Assembly: GCA_013696975.1 (NCBI GenBank)
Contig: JACCXO010000057.1
Coordinates: 1 to 35,795, forward strand
Source: Nocardioidaceae bacterium
Lineage (GTDB): Bacteria > Actinomycetota > Actinomycetes > Propionibacteriales > Nocardioidaceae
Length of the DNA: 35,795 nt
Direction: 5' to 3'
Shown: in pieces, positions 15,520 through 22,840 of the stretch
How positions within the stretch are numbered: the stretch's first letter is position 1
Layout: each line of letters begins with the position of its first letter
Program-made: the position numbers and the translations under genes
Notes under the pieces: model-generated
What the model was told of the DNA's origin: nothing
Seen by the model: only the letters and a program-made list of their open reading frames with translations
The model's database searches: none

Positions 15520-16167
15520 CTAGCTCCAGACGAAGGCGACTGCGACCAGTGCCGCGGCCATCGCGAGGGCGCCGAGCGGCAACGCGCCCCAAGATCTGAC
15601 CGGTTGTCGGTCATCCGGCCCGGCGCCGCCGGCCATCCGCATGATGCGTGACTCGACATACTCGTGATAAGCGCTGCCCGTCTGCTCCTCGTTCGCCATC
15701 CGGTGCAGAGGTCCGTCAGAGGCGGCAGTGGTCAGAGCGCCCATCCCACCGACTCCCATGAAGCCAGCGCCTAACCGCGGGCCAGGCTGCGCACGCGCCA
15801 TGCTGCGAGCCGATCGAGTGACTCCCAGCCCGTGGAAGTGGCGCCCGCTCGCGACGACCTGAAGGGTCTGGAAGACCCGACAGCGCTCAATCTTGGAGGC
15901 TGGCACGTATACATCGCGGGCCATGTTGCGCAACAGCACACCATGTTGACAGATCGAAGCGACCGGCCGGACCAACACGACCCAGCTGACCAGAGCCGCC
16001 GCCGCTCCAACGAGACCGATGTTTCTCCCGATCACCGTGTCAGCGAGCAAGCCCAGCACGACCAAGACCGCACCGATCCCAATGACAGCGAAGCCGAGCC
16101 AGCGGCCTGCTGGAGGGGCGAAGCGCTCGACCTCCGTGCCGGCCGCCTTCGTCGCTGCATTGGGCAT
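15520..16167 (-). CDS. Membrane protein with PH-like middle domain (unknown function)
   Basis: The 215-residue product has two predicted membrane helices near the N-terminus (about residues 22-43 and 48-67) and one at the extreme C-terminus (about 195-214). The region between (about 68-130: ICQHGVLLRNMARDVYVPASKIERCRVFQTLQVVASGRHFHGLGV) reads like a small bacterial PH-type beta domain, common in actinobacterial membrane proteins; a Gly/Ala/Met-rich linker follows. No catalytic motif is visible and I cannot assign a function. The ATG at 16167 is preceded by TAAAGT and 6 nt, so the mRNA is likely leaderless. It is divergent from deoC, whose own -10 box lies about 64 bp away. Confidence 0.8.
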   Translation of the reverse strand: MPNAATKAAGTEVERFAPPAGRWLGFAVIGIGAVLVVLGLLADTVIGRNIGLVGAAAALVSWVVLVRPVASICQHGVLLRNMARDVYVPASKIERCRVFQTLQVVASGRHFHGLGVTRSARSMARAQPGPRLGAGFMGVGGMGALTTAASDGPLHRMANEEQTGSAYHEYVESRIMRMAGGAGPDDRQPVRSWGALPLGALAMAAALVAVAFVWS

Positions 16168-16173
16168 CTCGCC

Positions 16174-16179
16174 ACTTTA
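16174..16179 (-). promoter_or_regulatory. -10 box for leaderless membrane-protein transcript
   Basis: The minus strand reads TAAAGT, then 6 nt, then the ATG of the small membrane protein. There is no Shine-Dalgarno sequence between them. Confidence 0.55.
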
Positions 16180-16242
16180 GACGACGAGATCGGCTGGTTT
16201 CCGTCGCTGCACCACTGCCAGACCGCCGTGACTCCTCGACAC

Positions 16243-16248
16243 TAGACT
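16243..16248 (+). promoter_or_regulatory. -10 box for leaderless deoC transcript
   Basis: TAGACT is followed by exactly 6 nt (GACCCG) and then the GTG start of deoC. This is the likely promoter of the deoC-aldehyde dehydrogenase-GNAT gene cluster. Confidence 0.55.
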
Positions 16249-16254
16249 GACCCG

Positions 16255-17229
16255 GTGACCTCATCGCTGCTCAAGACGCCCTTCTCGGCCGATGGAGCTT
16301 CGCCCACTGATGCTGTGTCGTCTCCCGCCGCGCTGAGACGCTTCTTGCACGGGTTGCCCGGTGTAGACCAAGTCGGCTGCGAGGCACGTGTCGCCACCTT
16401 GTCGAGCCGCTCGATCAAGACCACCTCCAAGAGCCTGGCCCTCGACCTCGCCATCTCGATGATCGACCTGACGACGCTGGAAGGTCAGGACACAGCCGGC
16501 AAGGTGCGCGCCTTGTGCGCGAAGGCCAAACGGCCGGATCCAGAAGACCCCACCTGTCCACGGGTGGCTGCCATCTGCGTCTACCCCGACATGGTCGCGA
16601 CGGCACGAGCGGCACTCGGCGAGTCCGGAGTTCACGTCGCCTCGGTCGCAACCGCGTTTCCCGCTGGCCGCTCCACTCTCGCCATCAAGCTGGCGGACAC
16701 CCGCGACGCTGTCGCGGCAGGTGCCCACGAGATCGACATGGTCATCGACCGTGGCGCGTTCCTGTCGGGCGACTACCAACGCGTCTTCGACGAGATCGGC
16801 GCCGTCAAGGAGGCCTGCGGCGAGGCTCACTTGAAGGTCATCTTGGAGACCGGCGAACTGGTGACCTACGACAATGTGCGCCGAGCCTCGTGGCTGTGCA
16901 TGCTCGCCGGCGCGGACTTCATCAAGACCAGCACCGGCAAGGTACAGCCCGCCGCCACTCCGCCGGTGACCTTGATCATGCTCGAGGCCGTTCGTGACTT
17001 CCGCGAAAGCTCCGGGCGGCAGGTGGGTGTCAAAGCTGCGGGCGGCATCAGCACCGCCAAAGACGCGATCAAGTATCTGGTGATGGTCAACGAGACCCTC
17101 GGCGACGACTGGCTAGACCCTGACTGGTTCCGTTTCGGTGCGTCGAGGTTGCTCAACGACCTGCTCATGCAGCGCACCAAGCTGACCACCGGCCGCTATG
17201 GCGGTCCCGACTACTACACCTTGGACTGA
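16255..17229 (+). CDS. deoC: Deoxyribose-phosphate aldolase
   Basis: DeoC cleaves 2-deoxyribose-5-phosphate to acetaldehyde and glyceraldehyde-3-phosphate through a lysine Schiff base. The 324 residues include the Schiff-base lysine K224 in DFIKTSTGK, the second active-site lysine K260 in VGVKAAGGI, the conserved acid region HEIDMVIDRGAFLSGDY, and VCVYP-like AAICVYPDMV. At 324 residues it belongs to the longer DERA form (as in animals) and not the roughly 220-260-residue E. coli/Bacillus form; the extra length is an N-terminal extension of about 60 residues. GTG 16255 is chosen from the -10 box 6 nt upstream. It heads a tight cluster with two aldehyde dehydrogenase genes, which could dispose of its acetaldehyde product. 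Confidence 0.95.
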   Translation: MTSSLLKTPFSADGASPTDAVSSPAALRRFLHGLPGVDQVGCEARVATLSSRSIKTTSKSLALDLAISMIDLTTLEGQDTAGKVRALCAKAKRPDPEDPTCPRVAAICVYPDMVATARAALGESGVHVASVATAFPAGRSTLAIKLADTRDAVAAGAHEIDMVIDRGAFLSGDYQRVFDEIGAVKEACGEAHLKVILETGELVTYDNVRRASWLCMLAGADFIKTSTGKVQPAATPPVTLIMLEAVRDFRESSGRQVGVKAAGGISTAKDAIKYLVMVNETLGDDWLDPDWFRFGASRLLNDLLMQRTKLTTGRYGGPDYYTLD

Positions 17230-17242
17230 AGGCGGCACGCTG

Positions 17243-18673
17243 ATGGGATTCGAGTACGCCCCGGCTCTGGAGTCGCGCTCCGTGGTCGACCTCAAGTCGT
17301 CATACGGACTGTTCATCGACGGCGAGTTCGTCGATGCGAGTGGCCCATCGTTCAAGTCGGTCAGCCCCGCCACCGAGGAGGTGCTGGCGGAGATCGGGCA
17401 GGCCGACGTAGCCGACGTCGACCGGGCAGTGCAGGCGGCTAGGCGTGCCTACAGCCGCACCTGGTCGGTCATGTCCGGCGGTGAGCGCGCGAAGTATCTG
17501 TATCGCATCGCCCGCATCATCCAGGAACGCTCGCGCGAGTTGGCGGTGCTCGAGTCGCTCGACAACGGCAAACCGATCCGCGAGGCGCGCGATATCGACG
17601 TGCCACTCGTCGCGGCCTACTTCTTCTACTATGCGGGCTGGGCCGACAAGCTCGAGTACGCCGGCTTCGGCGCCGATCCCCGCCCGCTGGGTGTCGCCGG
17701 GCAGATCATCCCGTGGAACTTCCCGTTGCTCATGCTGGCTTGGAAGATCGCGCCTGCTCTTGCCGCGGGCAACACCGTGGTGCTCAAGCCCGCTGAGACG
17801 ACGTCGCTGACAGCTCTGCTCTTCGCCGAGATCTGTCAGCAGGCCGACCTGCCGCCCGGAGTCGTCAACATCGTGACCGGAGCCGGCTCGACCGGACAGG
17901 CTCTCGTCGCGCATCCCGACATCGACAAGTTGGCCTTCACCGGCTCCACCGAGGTCGGCAAAGCCATCGCCCGCTCGGTCGCGGCCACCAACACACCGGT
18001 GACCCTCGAGCTGGGTGGCAAGGCCGCCAACATCGTCTTCGACGACGCCCCGATCGACCAGGCTGTCGAGGGCATCGTCAACGGCATCTTCTTCAACCAG
18101 GGACACGTGTGTTGCGCTGGATCGCGCCTGCTGGTCCAAGAGAGTGTGTATGACGACGTGCTCGCCCGCTTGAAGCGCAGGATGGCCACGTTGCGCATGG
18201 GCGACCCGCTCGACAAGAACACCGACGTCGGCGCCATCAACTCGTCCGAACAGTTGGCGAGGATCCACGAGCTGACAGCCGTGGGCGAGTCCGAGGGCGC
18301 GGAGCGCTGGTCGCCGCCGTGCGACCTGCCGGAGCGCGGGTTCTGGTTCGCTCCCACGATCTTCACCGGGGTTTCGCAGGCGCATCGCATCGCACGCGAG
18401 GAGATCTTCGGCCCGGTGCTGTCGGTGCTGACCTTTCGCACACCCGCGGAGGCTGTCGAGAAGGCCAACAACACTCCGTTCGGTCTGTCGGCTGGGGTGT
18501 GGACCGACAAGGGATCCCGCATTCTGTGGATGGCCAACCAGCTGCGCGCCGGCGTCGTCTGGGCCAACACGTTCAACCGCTTCGATCCGACCAGCCCCTT
18601 CGGCGGTTACAAGGAGTCGGGATACGGCCGCGAGGGTGGTCGCCATGGTCTGGAGGCCTACCTTGCCCACTAA
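17243..18673 (+). CDS. Aldehyde dehydrogenase, complete
   Basis: NAD(P)-dependent oxidation of an aldehyde to the acid. The 476 residues show the full ALDH layout: N-terminal GLFIDGEFVDASGP, PWNFPLLMLAWKIAPALAAGN (cofactor loop), TGSTEVGK, general base E256 in TLELGGKAAN, catalytic C290 in NQGHVCCAGSR, and EEIFGPVLSV plus the C-terminal PFGGYKESGYGREGG. The ATG at 17243 begins 13 nt after the deoC stop with a weak AAGGCGG site between. The gene order deoC-ALDH suggests acetaldehyde from deoxyribose breakdown as the substrate (inference). Followed directly by a truncated paralogue, with overlapping ends. Confidence 0.92.
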   Translation: MGFEYAPALESRSVVDLKSSYGLFIDGEFVDASGPSFKSVSPATEEVLAEIGQADVADVDRAVQAARRAYSRTWSVMSGGERAKYLYRIARIIQERSRELAVLESLDNGKPIREARDIDVPLVAAYFFYYAGWADKLEYAGFGADPRPLGVAGQIIPWNFPLLMLAWKIAPALAAGNTVVLKPAETTSLTALLFAEICQQADLPPGVVNIVTGAGSTGQALVAHPDIDKLAFTGSTEVGKAIARSVAATNTPVTLELGGKAANIVFDDAPIDQAVEGIVNGIFFNQGHVCCAGSRLLVQESVYDDVLARLKRRMATLRMGDPLDKNTDVGAINSSEQLARIHELTAVGESEGAERWSPPCDLPERGFWFAPTIFTGVSQAHRIAREEIFGPVLSVLTFRTPAEAVEKANNTPFGLSAGVWTDKGSRILWMANQLRAGVVWANTFNRFDPTSPFGGYKESGYGREGGRHGLEAYLAH

Positions 18674-19550
18674 GCCTCCGCGCCCGTCCCGTCTCGACGT
18701 ACGGAAGACCTCCAAGCTCTACATCGGTGGCGGCTTTCCCCGCAGCGAGTCCGGTCGCTCCTATGCCGTGTCCGACTCTCGAGGCCGCTTCCTCGCCAAT
18801 GCCTCCAGGGCTTCTCGCAAGGACGCGCGCGACGCTGTGGTGGCCGCCCGCAAGGCGTTCGCCGGCTGGTCGGCCAAGACGGCATACAACCGTGGGCAGG
18901 TCGTCTATCGAATCGCCGAGGTGCTCGAGGGACGGCACCCGCAGTTCGCCGCGGAAGTCGAGCGAGCGGAGGGGTTGTCGAGCAAGGCAGCCTCCGCTCT
19001 CGTCGACGCCTCCGTCGATCGTTTGGTCTGGTATGCCGGTTGGGCCGACAAGGTGGCTCAGGTGGTCGGTTCGACCAACCCGGTTGCCGGTCCCTACTTC
19101 GACTTCTCCATCCCTGAGCCGACCGGCGTGGTCGCCATCGTGGCACCGCAGGAGTCATCGCTGCTCGGACTGGTCAGCGTGGTGGCGCCCGCAGTGGTCA
19201 CGGGCAACACGTGCGTGGTGATGACGTCATACGAGCGCCCCCTTCCCGCCATCGCCCTGGCTGAGGTGCTGGCCACCTCCGACGTGCCGGGCGGAGTCGT
19301 CAATTTGCTGACCGGCGACCCGACCGAGGTCGCGCCTTGGATTGCCTCGCATATGGATGTCAACGCGATCGACCTCAGCGGCGTCAGCGATCAGCAGCTC
19401 GCAACCGACCTACAGGTGGCGGCTGCCGACAATCTCAAGCGGATCATGCGCCCCGACGCCCGCGAGCTGGACTGGAACGCCGACCCAGGCACCGGCCGGC
19501 TGACGGCGTTCCTGGAGACCAAGACAGTCTGGCACCCGATCGGCATCTGA
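18663..19550 (+). CDS. Truncated aldehyde dehydrogenase-like protein lacking the catalytic half
   Basis: The roughly 295-residue product is similar to the first half of ALDHs only: KLYIGGGFPRSESGRSY opening, AFAGWSAKTAYNRGQVVYRIAEVLEG, GVVAIVAPQESSLLGLVSVVAPAVVTGN in place of the usual cofactor loop, and PGGVVNLLTGDP. It ends soon after, so the catalytic Cys loop and the E-I-F-G-P segment are absent. The C-terminal 60 residues are unlike ALDH. The sequence is clean, with no internal stop or frameshift, so it looks selected and not decayed. The likely start is TTG 18663 (GGAGG about 8 nt upstream), overlapping the complete ALDH gene by 11 nt; ATG 18645 is an alternative. The pair resembles a split form of ALDH16, which fuses a complete ALDH domain to an incomplete one (inference). 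Confidence 0.8.
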   Translation: MPTKPPRPSRLDVRKTSKLYIGGGFPRSESGRSYAVSDSRGRFLANASRASRKDARDAVVAARKAFAGWSAKTAYNRGQVVYRIAEVLEGRHPQFAAEVERAEGLSSKAASALVDASVDRLVWYAGWADKVAQVVGSTNPVAGPYFDFSIPEPTGVVAIVAPQESSLLGLVSVVAPAVVTGNTCVVMTSYERPLPAIALAEVLATSDVPGGVVNLLTGDPTEVAPWIASHMDVNAIDLSGVSDQQLATDLQVAAADNLKRIMRPDARELDWNADPGTGRLTAFLETKTVWHPIGI

Positions 19551-19551
19551 G

Positions 19552-20217
19552 GTGTCACAGCATCATCGGGCGATGGCCGGCTCAGGGTCAGCCGAGGGCG
19601 GCCATCCCACCGGCGTCGGCCATCCCGCCGGCGTCGACGCGGAGACCGATCCCTACGCGCACTGGGGCGACACTATCGTGATGTCTCATTCGCTGACTGA
19701 TGCGAAGCCGTCCCCCATCGCCGGCTCTTCAACCAGCAGTGTCACGGTCTGGCCGCTCAGCGCTCAACAGCTGACTCGGCAATCACGCGAGCTCGGCCGG
19801 CTGCACAGCCAGGCCTATCCACCCGGTCACCCCGACCACCGAGACCTAGACCCCGCAGCTGCCTCAGATGAGCTCCAGGCCATCGCCCGCGGCGAGATCC
19901 TCGGCCCACTTCTGCCGCAGTCTCGAGTGGCGATTGCCGCGGGTGCGATTGCGGGTGCCTGTCTGCTGGTGGACCGGCCAGGTGAAGCGCCCGGAGGTGG
20001 GCCGTGGGTGATCGACATTTTCCGTGACCCGAACTCGGCTCTCACGGGGATCGGCAGGGCCTTGCTGATCGCCGTACTCACTGCCGCGCGAACCGACCGG
20101 CTTCCTACGATCTCGCTTGCGGTCAGCCACAGCAACACACGCGCGCGCCGACTATATGACGACCTGGGTTTTACCGTCGCCGAGGAGGGCCGGACCCTAT
20201 CGGTGCAACAGACTTAG
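19552..20217 (+). CDS. GNAT-family N-acetyltransferase
   Basis: The C-terminal 150 residues fit a GNAT acetyl-CoA-dependent acetyltransferase: LLVDRPGEAPGGGPWVIDIFRDPNSALTGIGRALLIAVL contains the motif-A acetyl-CoA loop (G-I-G), and SHSNTRARRLYDDLGF is the usual motif-B Asn-x-x-A-x-x-x-Y-x-x-x-G-F ending. The substrate is unknown. The start is uncertain: GTG 19552 begins 1 nt after the preceding stop, which fits coupling in the deoC cluster, but it adds a low-complexity Gly/His/Pro stretch encoded partly by an 18-nt tandem duplication (19600-19635). ATG 19681 would give a 178-residue protein with the whole GNAT domain. Confidence 0.8.
   Translation: MSQHHRAMAGSGSAEGGHPTGVGHPAGVDAETDPYAHWGDTIVMSHSLTDAKPSPIAGSSTSSVTVWPLSAQQLTRQSRELGRLHSQAYPPGHPDHRDLDPAAASDELQAIARGEILGPLLPQSRVAIAAGAIAGACLLVDRPGEAPGGGPWVIDIFRDPNSALTGIGRALLIAVLTAARTDRLPTISLAVSHSNTRARRLYDDLGFTVAEEGRTLSVQQT
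19600..19635 (+). repeat. 18-nt tandem duplication at the GNAT 5' end
   Basis: Two adjacent 18-nt units (19600-19617 and 19618-19635) differ at one base and encode GHPTGV and GHPAGV in the GNAT frame. Such a short duplication is typical of slippage in weakly constrained sequence and favours the downstream GNAT start at 19681. Confidence 0.7.
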
Positions 20218-20274
20218 CTGCGGGAGGTACTGGGGGGAAGGCCCCGGCCCAGACGCTGCTCCCAACCTACCCAT

Positions 20275-20341
20275 CAGAACACCTGCTGGCCCGCGTTCTG
20301 TGGGTCGTGAGGGCCAAGTTCGCGGGTTAGCGGGTGTCCGG
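20275..20341. repeat. Palindromic intergenic repeat, copy 2 (diverged)
   Basis: Arms at 20275-20295 and 20321-20341 pair with 16 Watson-Crick pairs, 3 G-T pairs and 2 mismatches around a 25-nt loop. The right arm (CGCGGGTTAGCGGGTGTCCG) is nearly the same as the right arm of the element at 4138-4206. It lies between the convergent GNAT and adenosine deaminase genes, where a hairpin could act as a bidirectional transcription end, though no T-run follows. Confidence 0.75.
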
Positions 20342-20363
20342 TGGGGATAGTGCGGGATCGCGG

Positions 20364-21452
20364 TCAGCGTGGGATGGTCATCGCGGCATACCCGGGCTTG
20401 ACCACGCGCTCGATGAGGTCGAGCCGTTCGTCGAACGGCAAGAAGGCGCTCTTCATCGCGTTCACCGTGAACCACCGCATGTCGTCGAGGTCATAGCCGA
20501 ACGCCGCTGCGAGCAGCTCCATCTCACGGCTCATCGTGGTGCCACTCATGAGCCGGTTGTCGGTGTTGACGGTCACCCGGAACCGCATCCTGGTCAGCAG
20601 GCCGAGCGGATGCTCAGCGATCGACGCGGCCGCGCCGGTCTGCAGATTCGACGATGGACACATCTCGAGCGGTACCCGGCGGTCACGCACATATGACGAC
20701 AACCGCCCGAGTCGAGCTCGGCCGAACTCGTCGACCTCGATGTCGTCGACGATCCGCACGCCATGACCGAGTCGTTCGGCGCCGCACCATTGCAACGCCT
20801 GCCAGATCGAGGGCAACCCGAACGCCTCACCCGCGTGGATCGTGAAGTGGAAGTTCTCCCGCTGCAGATACTCGAAGGCGTCGAGGTGGCGGGTCGGAGG
20901 GAAGCCCGCCTCGGCACCCGCAATGTCAAAACCGCTCACGCCCTTGTCTCGATGACGCACCGCCAGGTCGGCGATCTCTCGGGAGTTCGCGGCATGCCTC
21001 AGCGCGGTGATGAGCTGGCCTATGACGATCCGCCGGCCCCCGGCTGCAGCTGCTGCGATCCCCTCGTCGAGACCTGCTTGCACAGCCTCGACGACTTCGT
21101 CGAGGCTGAGCCCCGCCGTCAGGTGCTGCTCTGGCGCATAACGCGATTCGGCATACACAACACCGTCGGCGACGAGGTCCTCGACGGTCTCGCGTGCCAC
21201 CCGACGCAGCTGATCGGCTGTCTGCATCACTGCCACCGTGTGGTCGAAGGTCTCGAGATAGCGCACCAGGCTGCCGGAGTTGGCTGAGTCGACGAACCAG
21301 CGGTCAAGGCTCTCGGCGTCGGCGGCTGGCAGCTGGTGGCCGACCTGGTTGGCGAGCTCGATGATGGTCTGTGGCCGAAGGCCCCCATCGAGGTGGTCGT
21401 GCAACACGGCCTTTGGGGCGTCGATGAAGCGTCGATCCGCTGACTGATGCAT
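20364..21452 (-). CDS. add: Adenosine deaminase
   Basis: Add converts adenosine and deoxyadenosine to inosine and deoxyinosine with a zinc-bound water. The 362 residues carry the metal motif LHDHLDGG (H18, H20), the substrate-contact segment [22 protein letters not shown] (zinc His and catalytic Glu), [11 protein letters not shown] (catalytic His), and [15 protein letters not shown] with the late metal-binding Asp. Length matches the family. ATG 21452 is chosen because GGGAGGA stands about 8 nt upstream; the frame runs open a further 181 codons over fabG but without support. It belongs functionally to the nucleoside operon at 22.8-30.8 kb but is separated from it by the fabG/maoC pair on the other strand. 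Confidence 0.95.
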   Translation of the reverse strand: MHQSADRRFIDAPKAVLHDHLDGGLRPQTIIELANQVGHQLPAADAESLDRWFVDSANSGSLVRYLETFDHTVAVMQTADQLRRVARETVEDLVADGVVYAESRYAPEQHLTAGLSLDEVVEAVQAGLDEGIAAAAAGGRRIVIGQLITALRHAANSREIADLAVRHRDKGVSGFDIAGAEAGFPPTRHLDAFEYLQRENFHFTIHAGEAFGLPSIWQALQWCGAERLGHGVRIVDDIEVDEFGRARLGRLSSYVRDRRVPLEMCPSSNLQTGAAASIAEHPLGLLTRMRFRVTVNTDNRLMSGTTMSREMELLAAAFGYDLDDMRWFTVNAMKSAFLPFDERLDLIERVVKPGYAAMTIPR

Positions 21453-21522
21453 CGGGCTATCCTCCCAGGTAGTCCTGCTCGGCACTCCTTGTAGCCCAGC
21501 TCCTGACAGAAAAAAGGCCCCC

Positions 21523-22299
21523 ATGGATTCGACCACCGTCAGCCCTGATCCGCAGCGCGTCGCGATCGTGACGGGTGCCGCTCGCGGGATCGGTGCCGCC
21601 GTGGCGAGGCGGCTCAGCAGCGACGGCTTCAGCGTCGCCGTACTCGACCTCGACGACGGCGCATGCGCTCCCACCGTCGAGGCGGTGGATTCCGCTGGCG
21701 GACGCGCGTTGGGCGTCGGTGTCGACGTGGCCGATGGCCCCTCGGTGCAGGCAGCCGTCGACCGAGTGGCCGCCGAGCTCGGGCCGCCGACCGTGCTCGT
21801 CAACAACGCCGGTATCACGCGCGACAACCTGCTCTTCAAGATGAGCGAGGACGACTGGGATGCGGTGTTGCGCGTGCACCTGCGCGGAGCCTTCCTGATG
21901 AGCAAGGCGGCGCAGGCGCACATGGCGAAGAATGGCTGGGGGCGTATCGTCAACCTTTCGAGCACCTCGGCGCTCGGCAACCGTGGACAGGCCAACTACG
22001 CCGCCGCCAAGGCGGGCATGCAGGGCTTCACCAAGACCCTCGCCATCGAGCTGGGCAGGTTTGGCGTGACTGTCAACGCGATCGCGCCCGGCTTCATCGT
22101 CACCGACATGACAGCTCAGACGGCCGAGAGACTGGGAGTCAGCTTCGAGGACTTCCAGGCCGCTCGCGCAGCTGAGACTCCGGTGCCCCGCGTCGGAACT
22201 CCCGAGGACATCGCGCACGCCGTGTCGTTCTTCGTCAGCGAGGGGGCGTCCTTTGTCTCCGGCCAGGTGTTGTACGTCGCCGGCGGCCCCCGTGCCTGA
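21523..22299 (+). CDS. FabG-like 3-oxoacyl-ACP/CoA reductase (classical SDR)
   Basis: NADPH-dependent reduction of a 3-oxoacyl thioester to the (R)-3-hydroxyacyl form is the likely reaction. The 258 residues show cofactor motif TGAARGIG at 17-24, [16 protein letters not shown] (the NNAGITRD signature typical of FabG), catalytic S146, Y159 and K163 (YAAAK), and the C-terminal [21 protein letters not shown]. The ATG at 21523 is preceded by an A-rich AAAAAAGG stretch. The stop overlaps the GTG of the maoC-like gene by 8 nt, so reductase and hydratase are made together. The pair interrupts the nucleoside genes on the opposite strand. A FabG4-like role or another hydroxyacyl dehydrogenase role cannot be separated from sequence. 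Confidence 0.88.
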   Translation: MDSTTVSPDPQRVAIVTGAARGIGAAVARRLSSDGFSVAVLDLDDGACAPTVEAVDSAGGRALGVGVDVADGPSVQAAVDRVAAELGPPTVLVNNAGITRDNLLFKMSEDDWDAVLRVHLRGAFLMSKAAQAHMAKNGWGRIVNLSSTSALGNRGQANYAAAKAGMQGFTKTLAIELGRFGVTVNAIAPGFIVTDMTAQTAERLGVSFEDFQAARAAETPVPRVGTPEDIAHAVSFFVSEGASFVSGQVLYVAGGPRA

Positions 22300-22771
22300 C
22301 TCCCTCCCGCGGAAGTTCTCCAGTCCTGACGAGTTGGTGGCCGCCGTCGGCGAACACCTTGGCTGCAGCGACTGGCTCAGCCTCGACCAGTCACGCATCG
22401 ACGCCTTCGCAGAGGCGACCGGAGACCGCCAGTGGATTCATGTCGACTTGCAACGCGCCGCGCGTGGGCCGCACGGCTGCACCATCGCCCACGGCTACCT
22501 CACCTTGTCGCTCTTGCCGGCACTCGTCGCTTCGATCGTGTCGTATGCCGGCTGGACGACGCGCCTCAATTACGGCTCCAACAAGGTCCGGTTCCCGGCT
22601 GCCGTGAGGAGCGGCAGCCGAGTCCGCGCCAGCGCTGAGCTTGTCGGGGTGAGCCCCGCTGCGACCGGTCTCCTTGTCACCACTCAAGTCACACTCGAGC
22701 ATGAGTATGACGGCCGGCTGCAACCCAAACCGGCGCTCGTAGCCGAGGTGCTGACCCTGCTGCTCCCCTGA
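22292..22771 (+). CDS. MaoC-like (R)-specific enoyl-CoA hydratase
   Basis: A single hot-dog-fold protein of 159 residues. The hydratase dyad D45-x4-H50 is in ATGDRQWIHVD, followed by the family segment GCTIAHGYLTLSLLP and NYGSNKVRFPAAVRSGSRVRA. This is the arrangement of PhaJ-like enoyl-CoA hydratase 2 enzymes, which interconvert (R)-3-hydroxyacyl and trans-2-enoyl thioesters. GTG 22292 is chosen because it overlaps the FabG stop by 8 nt and starts just before the domain; the frame extends back to 22253 inside fabG. Together with the FabG-like reductase it makes consecutive steps of fatty-acid or polyhydroxyalkanoate-type chemistry. It converges with deoA, 69 bp apart, with no clear terminator between. 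Confidence 0.88.
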   Translation: MPDSLPRKFSSPDELVAAVGEHLGCSDWLSLDQSRIDAFAEATGDRQWIHVDLQRAARGPHGCTIAHGYLTLSLLPALVASIVSYAGWTTRLNYGSNKVRFPAAVRSGSRVRASAELVGVSPAATGLLVTTQVTLEHEYDGRLQPKPALVAEVLTLLLP

Positions 22772-22840
22772 ACGAGACTGGATCGTGGTCGCTCCAGCCG
22801 CCACAAACCCGTCACCTTCCGGCGCGGGCAGTTCAATCGT

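Noticed and set aside
17300-18715. Minus-strand open frame of 471 codons
   Set aside because: Antisense shadow of the complete aldehyde dehydrogenase gene, with no recognisable domain.
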